From: Micromonospora acroterricola
Lineage (GTDB): Bacteria; Actinomycetota; Actinomycetes; Mycobacteriales; Micromonosporaceae
Assembly (NCBI RefSeq): GCF_003172955.1
Contig: NZ_QGKR01000223.1
Location: 1 to 35,290 of the forward strand
Reading direction: 5' to 3'
DNA length: 35,290 nucleotides
Positions 15,267-22,425 of this stretch are shown one piece after another. Positions within the stretch are counted from its first letter, which is position 1; each line of letters starts with the position of its first letter. The notes beneath the pieces are model-generated. The model had not been told where the DNA came from. It searched no databases and saw only the letters and a program-made list of their open reading frames with translations. Position numbers and translations under genes: made by a program.

Positions 15267-15968
15267 ATGACGAAGGTGACCGCACAGCTGTCGGTGTCGC
15301 TGGACGGGTTCTACGCCGGCCCGCAGTTCACCGGCGACGGCAACTGGATGGACTCGGCCGAGAGCGCGGCCTTCTTCCGGGTCACCCGTTGGGCGACCGA
15401 AGCCGCCGCCTGGCGTGAGCGGCAGGGCTTCGCCGGCGGCCAGCGGGACACCAACTCGGACGTGGTCGCCGAGTCGTTCGGCGCGGCCGGCGCGTACGTG
15501 ATGGGGCGGCGGATGGCCGACGGAGGTGAGGTGCCCTGGGGCGAGGAGCCGCCGTTCCGCGCGCCGGTATTCGTCGTCACGCACCGCCCCCGCCAGCCCC
15601 TGCTGCGCGGCGGTGGCACCAGCTTCACCTACGTCACCGATGGCGTGGCCAGCGCCGTCGAGCAGGCGCGCGCCGCGGCCGGCGGCAAGGACGTCGCGGT
15701 GGCCGGCGGCGGCAGCCTCGTGCGGCAGGTGCTCAAGGCCGGCCTGCTGAACGAGTTGGACCTGCACGTCGTACCGGTCGTGCTCGGCACCGGCCTCCGG
15801 CTGTTCGACGCGGACCTCGACCTTGGCGAGAAGGAGGCGATCGAGCTGAGCCCGATCCGCGTCCTCCACACGCCGCAGGTCACCCACATCCGGTACGTGG
15901 TGAGCGGGCGAGGCCCTCTCGTGCTCGACGACCGGGGCCGCGGCGGCGGCCCGACGGTGACCGTGTGA
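15267..15968 (+). CDS. RibD C-terminal/dihydrofolate-reductase-fold oxidoreductase
   Basis: The protein has 233 aa from ATG 15267, preceded by GAGAGGA at ~9 nt; an in-frame ATG at 15246 lacks a ribosome site and adds only seven residues. It starts MTKVTAQLSVSLDGFYAGP, the family's first strand, followed by YVMGRRMADGG, PVFVVTHRPR, the NADPH-site strand KDVAVAGGGSLVRQVLKAGLLNELDLHVVPVVLG (quoted in pieces: VAVAGGGSLVRQ, LLNELDLHVVPVVLG) and a C-terminal THIRYVV strand. This fold reduces pteridine or flavin precursors in RibD, but stand-alone actinobacterial copies are uncharacterised. A CRP-like palindrome lies upstream. Confidence 0.85.
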   Translation: MTKVTAQLSVSLDGFYAGPQFTGDGNWMDSAESAAFFRVTRWATEAAAWRERQGFAGGQRDTNSDVVAESFGAAGAYVMGRRMADGGEVPWGEEPPFRAPVFVVTHRPRQPLLRGGGTSFTYVTDGVASAVEQARAAAGGKDVAVAGGGSLVRQVLKAGLLNELDLHVVPVVLGTGLRLFDADLDLGEKEAIELSPIRVLHTPQVTHIRYVVSGRGPLVLDDRGRGGGPTVTV

Positions 15969-15986
15969 TTCTCCAGGGGCCGGCGC

Positions 15987-16352
15987 CTACAGGCGGGCCA
16001 GCACCAGCAACCGGTTGCCATCGGGGTCTTCGACACGGGCGGACCGCTCACCCCAGGGCTGGTCGACCGGCTCCTCGGTGACGGTCGCACCAGCGGCCCG
16101 CAGCGTGTCCACGGCTGCGTCGCAGTCGTCGGCGTAGACACACAGCTCCCAGCGGTGCGAGACGGACGGACCGCCGGCCTTCGGGTCGGCGGCCAGGCCC
16201 AGCTCGCTGTTGCCCAGCCGGAGTGCGACGAACTCCGGGGCGCCGTCGTCCGGGAACCGGTACGTCTGCTCGAAGCCGACGACGTCCTGGTAGAACGCGA
16301 TCAGCTGAGGCAGGTCACGCGTCGTCACGATCGGGAAAGCTTCGGTGAACAC
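15987..16352 (-). CDS. Glyoxalase/bleomycin-resistance (VOC) family protein
   Basis: The protein has 121 aa from GTG 16352, supported by GGAGGTG about 5 nt upstream. It is one VOC unit with two beta-alpha-beta-beta-beta modules: TTRDLPQLIAFYQDVVGFEQTYRF with EFVALRLGNSELGLA, then WELCVYADDCDAAVDTLRAAG with WGERSARVEDPDGNRLLVL. Typical functions are metal-dependent isomerisation, dioxygenation or drug sequestration; none can be chosen here. It is convergent with the RibD-like gene (18-nt gap, no clear hairpin), and an inverted repeat covers its promoter region. Confidence 0.82.
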   Translation of the reverse strand: MFTEAFPIVTTRDLPQLIAFYQDVVGFEQTYRFPDDGAPEFVALRLGNSELGLAADPKAGGPSVSHRWELCVYADDCDAAVDTLRAAGATVTEEPVDQPWGERSARVEDPDGNRLLVLARL

Positions 16353-16366
16353 AGGAGCACCTCCAA

Positions 16367-16383
16367 ACCGGACACTATCCGGT
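16367..16383 (-). promoter_or_regulatory. Inverted repeat at the VOC gene promoter
   Basis: ACCGGACACTATCCGGT is a perfect 6-bp dyad with a 5-nt centre, located 14 nt upstream of the GTG start. On the minus strand it contains TAGTGT, a possible -10. This is a plausible operator for an unidentified repressor. Confidence 0.35.
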
Positions 16384-16483
16384 ACAGGAGCGCTGTGAGA
16401 CCCACCTCGTGACGGGGTGATCGGCCTGGTGACCACGCGGTTATGGGGCAGCCGGAATTCTCGCACGCTGGTAAGAACTCCCC

Positions 16484-18106
16484 ATGTCTCTCACCTTCGC
16501 GCGCCGGCTGGTCCACGGCGCGTTGACGCTCGCTGTCGCGGTCGCCGCGACCACGCTCGGCGCCACCGCTGCCCACGCCGCGGTACCACGACTGGCGCTG
16601 ACCGCCCTTGCCTTCGAGCAGCCCATGGTCGACGTGACCGAGGAGTACGCCGCCAACAGACTCACGTGGACCGTGACCAACACGGACCCGGACGCCACCT
16701 CGATCCACGGCACCGTGACGATGCGCATGCGCAGCTCGGTGACCGGGGCCCTGGTCGGCCACGACTGGACCGTGCGCTACGGGTTCGAGGAGACCTGCTG
16801 CAGCGACGGCGTGTACGAATCCGGCACTCCACAGGAGTCCACCTACTCGTACTACCTCCCGGTGCGTCGGTACGCCGATGCGAGCACCGCCACCTGGGAG
16901 GTCACCAAGGTCACGATCAGTGCCAGCGACCGCAGCGCCAACATCTCGGGCACGCAGTTGCAGTCGTTCGGGTACCGGTTCACCGCTCGGACGCTGATCG
17001 ACACCACCGGGCCGACGATCCAGTCAATTGGCCTGTCCCCGTCACGTCCGCCGTACTTCTACGTCGGGAACGGCCCGGCCACGGTCACCTACGAATTCAC
17101 CGCCCAGGACGGGGAGTCCGGCTTCTGGAAGGGCACCATCCGGCTGGCGGGGCCGGACGGAGCGGCTGTCACCACACCGTTCACCTGGGAACGCGATCAG
17201 TACAGCACCGGTGTCCGCTGCGGCCAGGTCAGCGGCGGTGACCGGGAAGCCACCTACATGTCGTGTGCGATCGTGGTCACCCTGCCGGCCAGCGCGGCCC
17301 CCGGCAACTGGCGGATCGCTTCGCTGGTGCTGCACAACAACGCGGGCGGCACCACCACGTACAAGAGCCCGACCGCGCCGTCGATCACCACGACGTCCAA
17401 CTCGACGGTGCAGGCGAGCGACTTCGCGATCAGCCCGAACCCGGTGAACAACTGGCGCGACGAGGTGATGGTGGAACTCACCATGTCGGTCACCGGAGCA
17501 CGGAAGGGCGTGTCGGCGGTCAACGTCGACTTCACCGGCGGCTGCACGCAGTGGGGTGCTCCGGGGGTCAAGGCCGACGGCCGGATCTCCGTCCCGGTGA
17601 TGGTCTATCGGCAGACCCAGGAATGCGAGGTCGAGGGCATCTCGGTCCTCGATGGCGCCGGGAACGTCGCGCTGTACGGCACGGCGTTCGGGGCACCCGA
17701 CCCCGGGCTCACGATCACCCAGGTTCCGAGCACCAACCCGCCGGTGGCCCTGGGCGCCACCCTGAATCCGTCGTCGCTGCCCACGAGCGAGGTGGGCCAG
17801 CGCTCGGTCGCTCTCACCATCGCGGCGGAGGTACAGGTCGCGCCCATCAACGGCATCGGGGTGTACCTGTACGACTCCGACGGCACCGTGGTGTCCCAGT
17901 CGTTTGGCGGCACCAGCCAGGCCGACGACGGCACCGTGACCCACTGGCTGTACCTGCCCTGGGAGGGCCTGGCGCCGGGCGACTACACGGTCGGCTTCGT
18001 ACTGAACGACGCCGCCCGGATGAGCAGCGCGTGGAACATGCCGGATCGCTCGGACAGCCGGACCTTGCCGGGCGGGCCGGTGGTTCTCACCGTCACCGAG
18101 GGCTGA
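16484..18106 (+). CDS. Secreted beta-rich protein of unknown function
   Basis: The protein has 540 aa. A clear Sec signal peptide (RRLVHGALTLAVAVAATTLG, cleavage near AHA-AV around residue 33) is followed by about 500 residues of beta-strand-rich sequence. It looks like three to four immunoglobulin-like/bacterial surface domains of 110-130 residues, with recurring openings such as PTIQSIGLSPSRPPY, SDFAISPNPVNNW and VALGATLNPSSLPTSE. Cysteines are few but paired (ETCCSD, VRCGQ/MSCAI, GGCTQW/QECEVE), consistent with disulfides outside the cell. No catalytic motif, LPXTG or lipobox is present. I recognise no named family. A strong terminator follows at once, so it is a single-gene unit. Confidence 0.7.
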   Translation: MSLTFARRLVHGALTLAVAVAATTLGATAAHAAVPRLALTALAFEQPMVDVTEEYAANRLTWTVTNTDPDATSIHGTVTMRMRSSVTGALVGHDWTVRYGFEETCCSDGVYESGTPQESTYSYYLPVRRYADASTATWEVTKVTISASDRSANISGTQLQSFGYRFTARTLIDTTGPTIQSIGLSPSRPPYFYVGNGPATVTYEFTAQDGESGFWKGTIRLAGPDGAAVTTPFTWERDQYSTGVRCGQVSGGDREATYMSCAIVVTLPASAAPGNWRIASLVLHNNAGGTTTYKSPTAPSITTTSNSTVQASDFAISPNPVNNWRDEVMVELTMSVTGARKGVSAVNVDFTGGCTQWGAPGVKADGRISVPVMVYRQTQECEVEGISVLDGAGNVALYGTAFGAPDPGLTITQVPSTNPPVALGATLNPSSLPTSEVGQRSVALTIAAEVQVAPINGIGVYLYDSDGTVVSQSFGGTSQADDGTVTHWLYLPWEGLAPGDYTVGFVLNDAARMSSAWNMPDRSDSRTLPGGPVVLTVTEG

Positions 18107-18111
18107 AGCAC

Positions 18112-18155
18112 GTCGAGGGGCGAGCCACACGACCACCGCTGGCTCGCCCCTCGAC
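18112..18155 (+). terminator. Strong hairpin terminator
   Basis: A perfect 16-bp stem (18112-18127 with 18140-18155) and 12-nt loop starts 5 nt after the stop of the secreted protein. Confidence 0.8.
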
Positions 18156-18219
18156 CTACCGGTCAAGACTGTTGGCCTCTGATCCATGGCCCACCTCATG
18201 ATCATGGGCCGGAAACTCG

Positions 18220-18257
18220 AAGGCCCTGGCTCGGATTCGCATCCTGGCCAGGGCCTT
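18220..18257 (-). terminator. Hairpin terminator of tRNA-Gly
   Basis: AAGGCCCTGGC and GCCAGGGCCTT form a perfect 11-bp stem (16-nt loop), 5 nt beyond the tRNA 3' end. On the minus strand it is followed by CGAGTTTCC, a short T run. Confidence 0.7.
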
Positions 18258-18262
18258 CATCG

Positions 18263-18336
18263 TGGAGCGGGTGACGGGAATCGAACCCGCACTGTCAGCT
18301 TGGGAAGCTGATGTTCTGCCATTGAACTACACCCGC
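18263..18336 (-). tRNA. tRNA-Gly (anticodon CCC)
   Basis: The transcript is 74 nt with an encoded CCA. The acceptor stem is GCGGGTG/CACCCGC; the D arm contains AGTTCAATGGCAGAAC. The anticodon arm is TCAGC-TTCCCAA-GCTGA, so the 7-nt loop puts CCC at positions 34-36. The T arm is GCGGG-TTCGATT-CCCGT, with a T discriminator base followed by CCA. CCC decodes the GGG codon, frequent enough in this GC-rich genome. No integrase or repeat of the 3' end was seen nearby, so there is no sign that it serves as an integration site. Confidence 0.95.
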
Positions 18337-18346
18337 AGGCGGCACC

Positions 18347-18352
18347 ACTGTA
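18347..18352 (-). promoter_or_regulatory. Candidate -10 element of tRNA-Gly
   Basis: TACAGT on the minus strand lies 10 nt before the mature 5' end. An 8-bp dyad, ACCTGAGT/ACTCAGGT (18352-18359 and 18374-18381), sits just upstream; no good -35 is visible. The rest of 18337-18580 shows no gene. Confidence 0.35.
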
Positions 18353-18580
18353 CCTGAGTCACCCAGCCCGTGCACTCAGGTCCCCCCACGCGCCGGACCC
18401 CACCACCGACCTCGCCGCGCGGGCCATCGTCACCCTCGGCAAACCGCACCTTGCAGAAAGAAGTTTCCCGACGGCAACATATGGCCGTTCTCAAATGCGT
18501 CGATGAGTTGTAACGTCTGCCACACGTTCTCAGCCCGGCGTGACACACCCCCTGCCACGCCGCCAGAAAGAGGTGGGCCA

Positions 18581-19564
18581 ATGGGACTCCGTCCCAACCT
18601 GCTGACCCGGCGTGCCGCCGGTGTCGCGTCAACGACCCTCGCGCTGCTGCTCAGCACCGCTGCGGTGGGCGTCGTTCCGGCTGCTTCGGCATTCTCCGCC
18701 GCGCCCGGTGGGGCCTGCGTGGAGCCGACCGACAGCCACACCAACGCCCGGGTGAAGCCCGGTGCCGCGGCGAAGCACGAGCCGAACGAGCTGACCGCGA
18801 AGCAGGTCCGCGAGCGGGACGCCGACCTGGCCGCCGCGCTGCGCGAGCGCGCCACCTTCCGCACCGGCGCCGGCGCCACCGCGCTGGCCACCGTCACCAT
18901 CCCGGTGGTGGTGCACGTGATCCAGAGGGACAGCACCCGGGCCGGCGGCAACATCCCGGATTCGCTGATCACCGCGCAGATCAACGTGCTCAACCAGGCC
19001 TACGCCGGCGCCACCGGCGGCGCGGCCACCGCGTTCGACTTCCGACTCGACAAGATCAACCGGGTGACGAACCCGTCCTGGTACCCGATCGTGGACGGCT
19101 CGTCGGCCGAGCGGTCGATGAAGTCCTCGCTGCGGGTGGGCGGCAAGAACACGCTCAACATCTACCTGGGTGAGTTGAGCGACGACCTGCTGGGTTGGGC
19201 GACCTTTCCGCAGCGGAAGCTGAACAGCATGGACGGCGTGGTCGTGCTGAGCGAGTCGCTGCCCGGCGGCACCGCCACCAACTACAACCAGGGCGACACC
19301 GGCACCCACGAGGTGGGTCACTGGCTGAACCTGTACCACACCTTCCAGGGCGGTTGCAGCGGCTCGGGTGACAGCGTCAGCGACACCCCGGCCGAGGCGT
19401 CGCCGGCGTACGAGTGCCCGACCGGGCGGAACACCTGCTCGACCGCCGGGCTGGACCCGATCACCAACTTCATGGACTACAGCTACGACTCGTGCATGTA
19501 CCAGTTCACCCCCGGTCAGGCGAGCCGCATGCTGACCGCGTGGAACGCGTACCGCGCGGCGTAG
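18581..19564 (+). CDS. Secreted zinc metalloprotease, M43 (pappalysin) family
   Basis: The protein has 327 aa from ATG 18581 (AAAGAGGTG 6 nt upstream). The signal peptide is residues ~1-37 (LLTRRAAGVASTTLALLLST ... ASA). A charged propeptide-like stretch of ~55 residues follows, then the protease domain from VTIPVVVHVIQRD. The zinc motif is H243-E-V-G-H247-WLNLY-H253 (HExxHxxxxxH) and the Met-turn is NFMDYSYDSCMYQFTPGQASRM, both characteristic of M43B. Cysteines flank the active site (GGCSGSG, YECPTG, NTCSTAG, DSCMYQF), matching the family's disulfides. It is an exported peptidase, possibly nutritional; the substrate is unknown. TAACGT at 18511-18516 is a weak candidate -10. Confidence 0.9.
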   Translation: MGLRPNLLTRRAAGVASTTLALLLSTAAVGVVPAASAFSAAPGGACVEPTDSHTNARVKPGAAAKHEPNELTAKQVRERDADLAAALRERATFRTGAGATALATVTIPVVVHVIQRDSTRAGGNIPDSLITAQINVLNQAYAGATGGAATAFDFRLDKINRVTNPSWYPIVDGSSAERSMKSSLRVGGKNTLNIYLGELSDDLLGWATFPQRKLNSMDGVVVLSESLPGGTATNYNQGDTGTHEVGHWLNLYHTFQGGCSGSGDSVSDTPAEASPAYECPTGRNTCSTAGLDPITNFMDYSYDSCMYQFTPGQASRMLTAWNAYRAA

Positions 19565-19578
19565 CCTCCCCGCGTACC

Positions 19579-19616
19579 ACCGGTGCCGGCCCCGTCGTGA
19601 CGGGGCCGGCACCGGT
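19579..19616. terminator. Strong hairpin terminator after the metalloprotease
   Basis: A perfect 18-bp inverted repeat (19579-19596 with 19599-19616) has only 2 nt between the arms and is followed by GTCTTT. It lies between convergent stops (19564 and 19642) and can work both ways. Confidence 0.8.
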
Positions 19617-19641
19617 GTCTTTCCCCAGGACCAGGTCGCGG

Positions 19642-20187
19642 TCAGGCGGCCGAGCGTTGGACCTCACGGCTGCGGCGGGCCGGGCGGGTCTGCGGTACGG
19701 AAGACGGGCCGGCCGCCGTGGGTGGGGCGTGCGGGTCGAGCCAGACCTGGACGGCCGGCCGGCCCTGCCCGCCCATGCCGTGCTGGTCACGGCGGGTCAG
19801 CATCGCCACGTCGACGGTGAACTCGAACAGCCGCCAGTCGACCTGCGGGGCCGCCCGGGAGTTCTGCGCCAGCCGCGCCACCTGGGCCGGATCGGTCACC
19901 GGCCAGGCACGCCCCGCCACGTACGCCTCGTCGTCGCTCTCCTCCGGCGGGAACGAGTGCAGCGCGTAACGGCCGTCCCGTTCGAGGTCGCGGCGCTTCG
20001 GCGAGTCGATGACGAAGCAGAAGAGACCCTCGTCGGTGATGACCGGGGAGACCGGATGGACCCGGGGACCGCCGTCGGCGCGGACCGTGGCCAGATAGCC
20101 GAAGCCCGGCCCGTACTGCTGGAGGAGAACGCGGATCCCGTCGGCGAGTCGGGGCTCGTCGGCGGCGAAATCGGACCAGGAAGCCAT
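19642..20187 (-). CDS. Pyridoxamine 5'-phosphate oxidase-family (split-barrel flavin/F420) protein
   Basis: The protein has 181 aa from ATG 20187. The split-barrel fold is recognised from [50 protein letters not shown] and [11 protein letters not shown]. The last ~30 residues are a polar, basic tail. Members bind FMN, F420 or haem, and the cofactor cannot be assigned by eye. TAGAAT (20194-20199 on the minus strand) lies 6 nt before the start without a ribosome site, so the mRNA is probably leaderless. A one-mismatch SOS box abuts this -10. It is divergent from dcd across 100 nt. Confidence 0.82.
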   Translation of the reverse strand: MASWSDFAADEPRLADGIRVLLQQYGPGFGYLATVRADGGPRVHPVSPVITDEGLFCFVIDSPKRRDLERDGRYALHSFPPEESDDEAYVAGRAWPVTDPAQVARLAQNSRAAPQVDWRLFEFTVDVAMLTRRDQHGMGGQGRPAVQVWLDPHAPPTAAGPSSVPQTRPARRSREVQRSAA

Positions 20188-20193
20188 GCCGGC

Positions 20194-20215
20194 ATTCTAT
20201 CGAACAAATGTACGA
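20194..20215 (-). promoter_or_regulatory. -10 box with adjoining SOS (LexA)-like box
   Basis: TCGAACAAATGTACGA (20200-20215) matches the actinobacterial LexA box TCGAAC-N4-GTTCGA at all but one position (A for T in the right arm). It directly adjoins the perfect -10 TAGAAT (minus strand, 20194-20199) of the split-barrel gene and lies 72 nt from the dcd start. LexA binding is inferred from the match and its position. Confidence 0.45.
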
Positions 20216-20287
20216 GCAGCGACCTCGACGCGCTGGTCACCGGCACCAGGATCCGGCCATCGCCGCCGACGCCGCTATGGTGGTCCG

Positions 20288-20866
20288 ATGCTGCTCTCCG
20301 ACCGCGACCTGGTCTCCGAGATCAAGGCCGGCACGCTGGGCCTGGAGCCGTTCGAGCCCACCCTGGTCCAACCGTCCAGCATCGACGTGCGACTCGACCG
20401 GCTGTTCCGGGTCTTCAACAACCACCTCTACACACACATCGACCCGGCGATGCAGCAGGACGACCTCACCTCGGTCGTCGAGGTGCCCGACGGCGAGCCG
20501 TTCGTGCTGCACCCGGGCGAGTTCGTGCTCGCCTCGACGCTGGAGGTGATCTCGCTGGGTGACCAGCTCGCCGGCCGGCTGGAGGGCAAGTCGAGCCTGG
20601 GCCGGCTCGGCCTACTCACCCACTCCACCGCCGGCTTCATCGACCCGGGCTTTTCCGGCCACGTGACGCTGGAGCTGTCGAACGTGGCGAACCTGCCGAT
20701 CACCCTGTGGCCGGGCATGAAGATCGGGCAGCTCTGCATCTTCCGGCTCTCCTCGCCGGCCGAGCACCCGTACGGCTCGGTGGTCTACGGCTCGCGTTAC
20801 CAGGGGCAGCGGGGGCCGACACCGAGCCGCGCCTGGCAGCACTGGCGCACCTGGCCCACCCGCTGA
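20288..20866 (+). CDS. dcd: dCTP deaminase, probably bifunctional (dCTP deaminase/dUTPase)
   Basis: The protein has 192 aa, the family length in actinobacteria. It starts [15 protein letters not shown], with [19 protein letters not shown], the active-site block [22 protein letters not shown], then [11 protein letters not shown] and [12 protein letters not shown]. The TAGFIDPGF version is that of M. tuberculosis-type enzymes, which both deaminate dCTP and hydrolyse the dUTP formed, giving dUMP for thymidylate synthesis. ATG 20288 has TATGGT (20276-20281) 6 nt upstream and no ribosome site, so it is probably leaderless. Confidence 0.93.
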   Translation: MLLSDRDLVSEIKAGTLGLEPFEPTLVQPSSIDVRLDRLFRVFNNHLYTHIDPAMQQDDLTSVVEVPDGEPFVLHPGEFVLASTLEVISLGDQLAGRLEGKSSLGRLGLLTHSTAGFIDPGFSGHVTLELSNVANLPITLWPGMKIGQLCIFRLSSPAEHPYGSVVYGSRYQGQRGPTPSRAWQHWRTWPTR

Positions 20867-20880
20867 AGCCGTGACGACGA

Positions 20881-20910
20881 GGGCCCGCCGCGACGAATCG
20901 CGACGGGCCC
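20881..20910. terminator. Bidirectional hairpin between dcd and the NlpC/P60 gene
   Basis: GGGCCCG-C-CGCGA pairs with TCGCG-A-CGGGCCC (12 pairs, one mismatch, CGAA loop) in the gap between the convergent stops. Confidence 0.7.
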
Positions 20911-20925
20911 ATCGGTCACCGGGGA

Positions 20926-21966
20926 TCAGCCCGGGCGGCCGTAGCTGTGGATCGGGCCGTCGTCGACCTTCTTCATCTTGATCGGTTGACCGGCCTGCGA
21001 GGCGTGCACGACCCAGCCACCGCCGACGTACATGCCGACGTGGTGGATGTCGCTGTAGTAGAAGACCAGGTCACCGGGGCGCAGGTCGGCCCTGCTGACG
21101 TCCTTGGTCACCCGGCTCTGCTGCGCGGCGTTGTGCGGCAGCGACACGCCGGCCTTGGCCCAGGCGGCCAGCATCAGGCCGGAGCAGTCGTACGAGTTCG
21201 GGCCCTCGGCACCCCACACATAGGGCTTGCCGATCTGCGCGCAGGCGAACTTGACCGCCACGCCGGCGCCACCGCCCGGGTAGCTGGCCGGGCAGGGCGC
21301 CGGACGCAGCGGACCGCCGCCGCCGTTGCCGTACACCTTGAGGCGCAGCTTCTGGAGCCGGTCGATCTCCTCGTTGATCTGCTTCTTCTTGGCCGCCAGC
21401 TGGGCCTCGGTGCGGGTCAGCTGGGCCACCATCTCGTCCAGTGGCGCCTTCTGGCGGGCCAGCTCGTCGCGCAGGTCGGACACCTGCCGCACGTCCTGCT
21501 GCTGGTCGTGCGCGAACCGGTCGAGCATCTCGAGCTGCCCGACCACCTCGCTGGGCGAGCTGCTGCCCAGCACGGCGTTGACGGTGGAGACGTTCTCGCC
21601 CTTGTACGCGCGGACGGCCAGGCTGCTGACCTTGTCCATCGCCGCGTCGACCTGGCGTTCCAGTGGGGCGATCCGGGCGGCCAGCGCGTCGGCCTGCCTG
21701 CGCTTGGCGGCCAGGTCCGTCCGGGTGGCGTTGTGCCGTTCGATGATGGGTTCGAGCTTGTTCCAGTCGGCGTCGATCTGGCGCTCGATCTCCGCGACGG
21801 AGGGGTCGGCGTGGGCCGCCGTGGCGCTGCCGGTCAGGACGACGGCGGCGCCGACCAGGGCGGCGAGGGCGGTGGTGAATCGGGACCAGCGTGGGCGCGG
21901 CACGATCGACGTCGGGCCGGCTGACGCCGACCGCTCGGACGACGGCCGCGGGGCATGGTGAGCCAC
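20926..21966 (-). CDS. NlpC/P60 (C40) peptidoglycan hydrolase with N-terminal coiled coil (copy 1)
   Basis: The protein has 346 aa from GTG 21966 (AAGGAG 11 nt upstream); the in-frame GTG at 21978 abuts the ribosome site and is less likely. A signal segment lies at residues ~30-53 (TTALAALVGAAVVLTG...AHA). Residues ~55-215 are a long coiled coil (EIERQIDADWNKLEPIIERH ... AAKKKQINEEIDRLQKL) like RipA/FtsX-activated hydrolases. Residues ~235-346 are the C40 peptidase: YDCSGLMLAAW with catalytic C261, DIHHVGMYVGGGWVVHA with the catalytic histidines. It cleaves D-Glu/mDAP peptide-stem bonds in the wall. It sits alone behind a c-di-AMP riboswitch and is a paralogue of 27624-28634. Confidence 0.9.
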   Translation of the reverse strand: MAHHAPRPSSERSASAGPTSIVPRPRWSRFTTALAALVGAAVVLTGSATAAHADPSVAEIERQIDADWNKLEPIIERHNATRTDLAAKRRQADALAARIAPLERQVDAAMDKVSSLAVRAYKGENVSTVNAVLGSSSPSEVVGQLEMLDRFAHDQQQDVRQVSDLRDELARQKAPLDEMVAQLTRTEAQLAAKKKQINEEIDRLQKLRLKVYGNGGGGPLRPAPCPASYPGGGAGVAVKFACAQIGKPYVWGAEGPNSYDCSGLMLAAWAKAGVSLPHNAAQQSRVTKDVSRADLRPGDLVFYYSDIHHVGMYVGGGWVVHASQAGQPIKMKKVDDGPIHSYGRPG

Positions 21967-21987
21967 CGGGTGTCGCACTCCTTCTTC

Positions 21988-22115
21988 CTGACCGCCTACC
22001 GGGTTAGCTGACCGGTTCGGGCGGGAAGGTGGACGCCCTACCGCAGTGACTGCGGATTCACCCCGGGAAACCTGGGTCCCCGGCTCGCTCGGAAGCGACT
22101 CGGCGGTGTCGGTCC
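21988..22115 (-). ncRNA. ydaO/yuaA (c-di-AMP) riboswitch
   Basis: On the minus strand the leader of the NlpC/P60 gene contains the conserved ydaO elements in order: GCCGGGGACCCAGG, TTTCCCGGGGTGAATCCGC, TGCGGTAGGG, CCTTCCCGCCCGAACC and GTCAGCTAACCCGGTAGGCGG, the last quoted here only in part as CAGCTAACCCGGTAGGCGG. This is the class that binds cyclic di-AMP and, in actinobacteria, typically precedes wall hydrolase genes, usually as an OFF switch. The ribosome site of the gene follows within 20 nt of the 3' end. Boundaries are approximate. Confidence 0.9.
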
Positions 22116-22161
22116 GTTACCGCCCGGGTGGGCGGAGCTGCTGTCGGCCCGACGAATGACC

Positions 22162-22191
22162 AGAGTAGAGACGACCGTTACCGATCCGCAA
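22162..22191 (-). promoter_or_regulatory. Candidate promoter for the riboswitch-NlpC/P60 unit
   Basis: On the minus strand: TTGCGG (22186-22191), an 18-nt spacer and TACTCT (22162-22167), about 45 nt upstream of the conserved riboswitch core. Confidence 0.4.
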
Positions 22192-22298
22192 CCCATGCGG
22201 CCGTGACACTCCGTACCAATTCACGGCGTGGCTGCCCTGAGCCGGTCGCCGCGAGGGGCGGCAAAAGGCTACGAGATTTCTCCCTGGGTAGTAACTCA

Positions 22299-22362
22299 TT
22301 TACATACCGCTACGCAACGGTTAGATTGTTCATCGTCAATAGATCACGGGGGCGTGGATCTA
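22299..22362 (+). promoter_or_regulatory. Candidate promoter and dyad upstream of the multicopper oxidase
   Basis: The most AT-rich stretch of the window's non-coding DNA holds TTTACA (22299-22304), a 16-nt spacer and TTAGAT (22321-22326). Just downstream, TAGATC (22340-22345) and GATCTA (22357-22362) form a perfect 6-bp dyad 11 nt apart, a possible operator. The remainder of 22192-22425 shows no gene. No CsoR- or CueR-type site was recognised. Confidence 0.35.
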
Positions 22363-22425
22363 CAAGACACACCGGAGGTTGCTCTCCCGCGGTCAGACGC
22401 GCACACCGTCGACGAGGGAGGCACG

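Noticed and set aside
18263..18336. tRNA-Gly as a possible integration (att) site.
   Set aside because: No integrase, excisionase or direct repeat of the tRNA 3' end was seen on either side.
22178..22191. TTACCGATCCGCAA resembles the fadE/etfD palindrome at the -35 region of the riboswitch-controlled hydrolase.
   Set aside because: Two mismatches break the right arm (R to C, GTAA to GCAA), and the gene has no link to lipid oxidation; not counted in the regulon.
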